From contig JAFREQ010000040.1 in NCBI GenBank assembly GCA_025331565.1, positions 2,063,501 to 2,127,500 on the forward strand: DNA of 64,000 bases, given 5' to 3'. Positions within the stretch are counted from its first letter, which is position 1. Every line of letters begins with the position of its first letter. The notes beneath the pieces were generated by a model that did no database searches, was not told where the DNA came from, and saw nothing but the letters and a program-made list of their open reading frames with translations. A program made the position numbers and the translations under genes. This document shows positions 58,801-64,000 of this stretch, piece after piece. Origin of the DNA: Holacanthus passer (lineage: Eukaryota; Chordata; Actinopteri; Pomacanthidae).

Positions 58801-61800
58801 AAATGAAATTGCTTATGATGGAAAAGTTTAGTTTTAATTTCTACTTGTGGCTAAATACAAAAATATGTGACAAAGACAGCCAGATTTTCTCTCTTCACGT
58901 TTCTGTTTAATGCTGCACAGACTTATTTCTCTCACCAACTCCGTCTCTCTTTATCAACTAAATGAAATGTTGCTCACTCTAAACTTCAGTGCTTCCGTGT
59001 GATTTAAAGAAAACCACGTCTTCTGAAGAATTCATCACTCACTTAATCACCCACAGACATCAGTGTCTCCTCCAGGAGCGCCGCCATCCAATTTAGCGAA
59101 CCCTTATTAGCTCTCGTCAATACATTTGCCATGAAGCTGAGTTACTGCCGTGCCGAGTACAGGCCTAGAATCAATAGATGGTGTAATTACCAAATTCCTC
59201 CAGGACAAAGACTCCCTTCACTGTATTGCACTTTTTAATGTGACTCAGCTCTATGAAAACCTAAAAAGAAACAAAAAAACAAACAAAACAAGACAGAACA
59301 TTATTAACTCAACAACACTGGATGAAAAGTAAACACTTCATATTTAAAAATTAACCGTGTTAATCTTGTTTTATTCAGTATGAAAGGTAAAAAAAATAAA
59401 ACAACTACACATGGAAATGCAAGCTTTTTTAACAGCTAACGAAAGAAAAGAAAAAGCACACTATGAGAAGTTTCCATGATCAAACGCATACATGGGCGAC
59501 GGTTAAATGAGGAGAAATGCATTGAGTCTGCTCAAAGCTCAACTAATTCAACATGACTCGTTTCATCAGAACTGGAATAATTATAGTTACGTTTGGATGT
59601 AAACAGCAGAGGTTGTTCAAAAAAAAACACATTTCTTTTTATGCTCAGAGATGCAATATGGCCCATATGATGCATACATGGAAGTTCCATATAAAAATGT
59701 AGACAAGGACACAAAATTAGAATTTGCCATACAGCTACAACAGTTAAAAGAAAAGATAGAGAAAAGAAAAAGGAACCCAATAAGATGTAACTGCTAATAA
59801 GCAAACACAGCAGAGGTTGTGTACCTTCCGCTCCTTGCAGGGGGAGAGAGCATGGGAGAGAAATGGTTTGGATTATTATCGGACAGAAGAGCACAAACAC
59901 TCGACGACACTCCGAGAGGGCGCTATGCACAGGAGCCTCGTACAGATTCAGATCGAGAATCTAGCTGAGAAGTTACCAGAGCCAATATGAAAAACCCGGC
60001 ACAAGAGGAATCAGCCCCAAAAACTAGAAAAAACAGGAGAATAATAAAAAAAAAAAAAAGAGGGCTAGAGGTTTGACTAAAGTATTGAGAGCTGGATTCA
60101 CCTTTGTTTTCCTGGACTTTAAACATGTCAGTCCCCCAGAGCCCTCCATGCCTCCTCCTCCAGCAACAAGGGCTGGCACCAACACTTGCTCACACAGCAG
60201 AACAGATAAATGAGGGCAGTCACTGATGGACAGGAAATCCTGCTACGACATATAAAGTCACCTCCGACACCGTCTGACTGCACAGCTGCCCAGGACCCAG
60301 AGCTCACTCACTGAAATACTATCACTTAAAAAAAAGAAAACAACTGCTGAAGTTTTCCTGAAACTGTTCGACTCAAAAACCATAAAAACATGAGCTGCTC
60401 TGCAAATTCTCACAATCTGACAACTGTAGCAAAGTTGCTCATGAAAATCGTTTATTCTAGAAATGTGGAGCATCTTTGAGAAACTCTTATCTCACTTAAC
60501 TAGCTCAAATTCAACTTGAATCCAAAGAGCCAGAGGTAGAATAAAAAGAAACAGCAAGAAAAATTAGTAACTCAGTGGGGCAACATGAAGTTAAAGGGTC
60601 AGTTCGCCCAAATTATGAGACTATATTACATCTGGTCTCAGATGTAGATCAACAGATAGATAAACAAGATACAACGGACATGAATGAAATTTTACTTATG
60701 ATGCTCACAGTGATGAAAGATTATATTTAAACCTGCACTGACTGACTTTAGAAACAAGCTACAAACACTCACATAATCACCTTCTAAAATGATAATAGCT
60801 GCTTATTTGTGCATCCAGCAGACACAATACTGAGCAACATTATCCTTCCTTTAGAGTCTCACTTCTGTTCACCACATGAACACTCACTCTCCTTATAGCT
60901 CTGCTTTTGCTCTCAACCAACTCCTGAGGGAAATATGTGTGTCTTTAGTTGCTAAATGAAAATAAATGTAGTTGCAGCTCTACTCTTAGTGGATGTACTG
61001 GTGTATGGGTTTGATTGACAGCTGAGCCAGCTGAGCAAAAACAGATAACCGAGCTGCTTTCGAACCTGACAGGACCAATGTGGACGTTGTTGTGTCGTGT
61101 CCACTGTTAGTTTGTCAGCAAATGCAAATAGAGTTTAAAATAGAGCTGATCTATTATTCCAGTGACAGAGAATTATCTATTCTGATTATTGATTAAGTCA
61201 TTTTTTCACCCGTTTCAGCGCCTCAAAAGTGAATCATTTGCTTTATTTCCCTCTTTTAAACTTAATATGTTTTGGACTGTTGGTCAGACAAAAAAAAAAA
61301 AAATCTGATTATGTCAACTTGGGTTTGGGAAACTGATTTTTTTTCTACTTTCTGACATTTTATGGACTAAACTATTATTTGAGAAAATTATTAGCAAATG
61401 ACTTGTTATTCCATTAACTAATAATTGTTTTTCCAGAACCAACTGCATTGTGACTGGTTGATACACATATAGGGGGCGCCGTCATGAACCAAGATATTCT
61501 CCTCTTTGAGACCTGTGGATTATTGGAACCAGGACATTGTTGCTGCTGAATAATTGAGATATTTTGTGAGCACCACAACTGAGATGTCATTCATCTCTAT
61601 TGTATTAGAGGCTGGAAACCAAAAACTCCACTAGCCAAACACCCTGAGACAAATATCTCAAAACCTCGAAAATTTCAACCACTTAAAGTGGAGTAAGAAG
61701 TTTTTTTTTTTTGATGTAATTTGGGTGAACTGAGCCTTGAAATTATTTTTATTGTTGAGAAATCAGTTTAAACATATATGATGAGGATTAATCTGTGTCA

Positions 61801-63982
61801 TCTCTTTAACCCTTGTTGTTTTTAAGATGCTCAATAAGTATGAAATGTGTCCCTGACCTTCCAGCACGGTCACTTCTCACACTCTTCACCTACAACACAT
61901 AGTTCAATCACAGCTTCACATTCTAATGAACCTGGAGAAACATACGAACCCCGACTACGACTACCTGCGCAGATGTGAAGACAACACATGACGATGTTCA
62001 AGGGTCCAAACTTAAATGTGAAAGTTGCTATTAAATAGCCAATTATTAATGAAAAGTCTTTGCTCAAGGTCGTCCGTCTTACCACTGAAGCACAACACAC
62101 ACATTAATACTTCATCTCCTCCCACACAGTAAATGAACAATGAGGTTTGAGCACCACGGATGTCAACAGAAACGCGTGTGGAAGGATGTGTTAATATTGG
62201 TTTTTTTTGGGAAACGCATGCATATGATCACACACACGCACAAACAAACAAACACAAACTGAAAAAAGCAAATGCAAAAAAAGCACAAACAGGAATTCTT
62301 CCTCTAAGTGATAAACATCAGGTCGGAGGAAATGCCAATCAAACATGGTGTCAGTCATCGCTAACATTTTGACTGCTATTATTTTTTAATGACAATAGAG
62401 GAAGATGTGACGAGATGAGAGGAAATGAGGCAAACGGGAGAGATGAGTAGAAAGGTGGACAGAAGGACGGGATGAACTCTGAACCATCACGAGTGATCTT
62501 TTTATTTTCATGCCCTGGTGTGAGATGAGAAGCAGGTTTCTCTGCTGTGGTACTGGCCTCTTACCTGGCTGTGCATGAATTTAAGGTTGATCCCTTCCAG
62601 TGTGACCTGCAACAGTCCTCCTTCACCAGTTTTCATGTCCTGGACAGGGAACTCTCCGCCCAGCTCCGGACCTGAGGGAGAACACAACCAAAGTTTACAG
62701 CCAGTATGGATAATAATAAATTCCCCAAACAGACACAAATCTCAACAGACCGACTGAAAGCAGACAAGACAACATGACACACTGCTGGGATGTAGGACAG
62801 GAATGTTCTGTGTTGTGAATTTTGATTTTTAAGTCTTGAACAGATACCAGAATAAAAAAAAACTTCACACTGCAGCCACTAAACAACGGTATGGGTCAGT
62901 ATAAGACTTTCTTTGGTTCGTTACAATCTGTGAACAAATTAATCAAACTCAAATTGAGTCTGTCTTCTTTATTTACATTATATTTGCGAAGAAGTTGGTT
63001 CGAATCTTTTGTAAGACCAGTTTTGCGCTACTGATCTTTTGACCATTTCCATTTTTCAAAATAAAAGACTAATCTTTTGTCTTTTCCCTGCTTTGCCAAA
63101 AACAGAACTGTGGCCCCAAAACCAAGGTACGTTTACTGTTAAACCCCGATTCAACAAGCAAAAGTCTCATCAGAAGCTGTGACCGGTCATCCCTGAGAAA
63201 AGACTAGCTGTTCAAAATGTTAAGGCCATTTTCAGAAAGTTAGAATGAAAGAAAAAGGGAAAGAGCAGACAGGACGATGTTAGGTGCAGCCGACTCTCCA
63301 TCCATACCTGGTTTAATGCTTTGCTGTCTAGCTGCAGCTCTTTCCATGCTGTCTTTAACACAGTAGTAGAGTTCACGACACTAGAATGCAAAGAGGAAAA
63401 TTATTTGAATTTCTAGTAGATGTTCTCCAAAAGCAGAGCTCCAATGATTAGTTGATTAATCAATTAGTTGACTAGTCAAGAATTACTAACCAACTAACTT
63501 GATTGATTGATTAATTGTTTCAATCGTTTTTGAAGCAAAATTGTAAAACATTTGTTGTTGTTAAAAGTACAGGATGCAGGGAGATGCAGTTTCTGACCTT
63601 TTTGGTATAGAACTTGTTGAGCTGCGTCTCTTGGCCGTTGCGTCTCCAGAGACACAGAACCTTGGTCTTGGGGCAGTAAGTCATGTTGATGAGCTTCTCG
63701 TACCACCAGCGCTCGTAAACTGTGCCGATGTTGCTGCGCAGGACGATGCAGTCATCACAAACCTGAGAGAAAGATGAGGGAAGTTTAATATTAGTAAAAA
63801 ACACCAACATGCTCTCTACATGCAGCATCAAGGAAAGTTAGAGATGTAGTATTAGAAACTACACTTATGCGTACCTCCATGAAAAAGATGTCTCCTGTGG
63901 TGTCGGTGCCAGCGTGGACGACAAATGTTTGCTTCTTGATGTGACGGCTTCCGCTGGGCCTGATGGGCAGCTCACGGCCGTT
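55780..63982 (-). CDS. madd: MAP kinase-activating death domain protein (MADD), C-terminal seven exons, partial
   Basis: MADD (DENN/MADD, Rab3GEP) is a large cytoplasmic exchange factor for Rab3 and Rab27 that also binds TNF receptor 1 and the KIF1 motors. Only its last 227 residues are here; the gene continues past the right edge. Minus-strand coding exons in order are 63875-63982, 63598-63762, 63308-63380, 62565-62671, 59191-59260, 56973-57019 and 55780-55893, all with GT-AG junctions and matching phases. Diagnostic sequence includes [64 protein letters not shown] and [15 protein letters not shown], nearly identical to mammalian MADD. By similarity this is the C-terminal PH-like part; the DENN domains are outside the window. 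The last 19 residues ([19 protein letters not shown]) differ from the human tail. The gene is convergent with bbox1. Confidence 0.96.
56973..57019 (-). CDS. madd: madd exon with [16 protein letters not shown]
   Basis: Acceptor CCGGCTTAG before 57019 and donor ATG|GTGAGT after 56973 (minus strand). This 47-base microexon completes a Val codon and adds 15 residues. Phase and family identity fix it despite its size. Confidence 0.92.
57020..59190 (-). other. madd: madd intron with an unexplained 188-codon reading
   Basis: A minus-strand reading at 57351-57917, in the same sense as madd, is unusually long for this composition. It has no domain I recognise and is absent from the MADD sequence I know. 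The rest of the intron is A+T-rich with T runs at 58587-58603. Confidence 0.4.
59191..59260 (-). CDS. madd: madd exon with [20 protein letters not shown]
   Basis: Acceptor TTTTTAG before 59260 and donor TTTG|GTAATT after 59191 (minus strand). It encodes 23 residues plus one base, matching the human segment [16 protein letters not shown]. It is only 70 bases long, and its donor is weaker than those of its neighbours. Confidence 0.92.
61170..61440. repeat. Same dispersed repeat, copy 4
   Basis: GGACTGTTGGTCAGACAAAA, TTTGGGAAACTGATTTTTTT and TTCTGACATTTTATGGACTA match the class. It lies in the madd intron between the exons at 59.2 and 62.6 kb. Confidence 0.6.
62565..62671 (-). CDS. madd: madd exon with [19 protein letters not shown]
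   Basis: Acceptor CTCCCTCAG before 62671 and donor CAG|GTAAGA after 62565 (minus strand). It completes the split Gly codon and encodes 35 residues ending NLKFMHSQ in phase 0. Confidence 0.95.
63308..63380 (-). CDS. madd: madd exon with [20 protein letters not shown]
   Basis: Acceptor ATTCTAG before 63380 and donor CCAG|GTATGG after 63308 (minus strand). It encodes 24 residues plus one base of a Gly codon. This exon is shorter than 100 bases and is identified from family sequence and splice sites. Confidence 0.93.
63598..63762 (-). CDS. madd: madd exon with [20 protein letters not shown]
   Basis: Acceptor TTTCTCTCAG before 63762 and donor AAG|GTCAGA after 63598 (minus strand). It encodes 55 residues, phase 0, from [17 protein letters not shown] through [20 protein letters not shown]. 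It is almost identical to mammalian MADD. Confidence 0.95.
63875..63982 (-). CDS. madd: madd exon with NGRELPIRP
   Basis: On the minus strand the acceptor TTTTTAG precedes 63982, and the donor GAG|GTACGC follows 63875. It encodes 36 residues, phase 0 at both ends, including [20 protein letters not shown] and GDIFFME. It is the most upstream madd exon seen here. Confidence 0.93.
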
Positions 63983-64000
63983 CTAAAAATGTAGTTCAGT

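Noticed and set aside
59532..59930. 132-codon minus-strand reading in the madd intron
   Set aside because: Low-complexity Phe/Leu/Ser composition from A-rich DNA; no MADD homology and no suitable splice sites.
1..64000. CRISPR arrays, bacterial operons, rRNA or tRNA genes
   Set aside because: None seen; spliced vertebrate genes and fish repeats exclude a prokaryotic source, and no tRNA or rRNA sequence was recognised.

Overview
The window is vertebrate nuclear DNA, almost certainly from a teleost fish. It is A+T-rich and gene-poor. Genes are split by GT-AG introns, and much of the non-coding sequence is degenerate interspersed repeats of kinds I know from fish genomes: Tc1-like relics, hAT-like short elements and non-LTR tails. 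Three protein-coding genes can be supported: fibin (+), bbox1 (+) and the 3' end of madd (-). Fibin next to bbox1 is the order also found on human 11p14. Having madd immediately beyond bbox1 is not the human arrangement, so it is either a fish arrangement or a local rearrangement.

Layout. 1-24,600: no gene recognised; single-copy-looking DNA mixed with repeats (Tc1-like relic at 1.6-2.0 kb, an unclassified repeat at 6.1-6.7 kb, non-LTR-like tails at 17.5-18.0 and 19.1-19.3 kb, an inverted-repeat-bounded element at 19.5-20.7 kb, and two copies of a hAT-like element at 22.7-24.0 kb). 24,635-25,257: fibin, one exon, GC-rich, with an apparent one-base frameshift after the signal peptide region. 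25,258-31,400: intergenic, with repeat fragments and a three-unit degenerate array at 29.9-31.3 kb. 31,400-50,596: bbox1, with a possible non-coding first exon, seven coding exons and an 11.3 kb intron. 50,597-55,779: the tail-to-tail interval holding both 3' UTRs. 55,780-64,000: the last seven exons of madd on the minus strand; the gene runs off the right edge.

Functions. Fibin is a small secreted factor linked to fin-bud initiation. bbox1 encodes gamma-butyrobetaine dioxygenase, the last step of carnitine synthesis; all its metal ligands are present, and this copy carries a mitochondrial-like N-terminal leader absent from the human enzyme. madd encodes a Rab3/Rab27 exchange factor; only its C-terminal part is here. 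The three genes are not a functional unit; their proximity is synteny only.

I found no novel multi-gene system. The points most worth checking are the fibin frameshift, the bbox1 leader, the hairpin kept in three Tc1-like relics, and the repeats close to the fibin promoter. Repeat family names come from memory of consensus sequences and were not searched.
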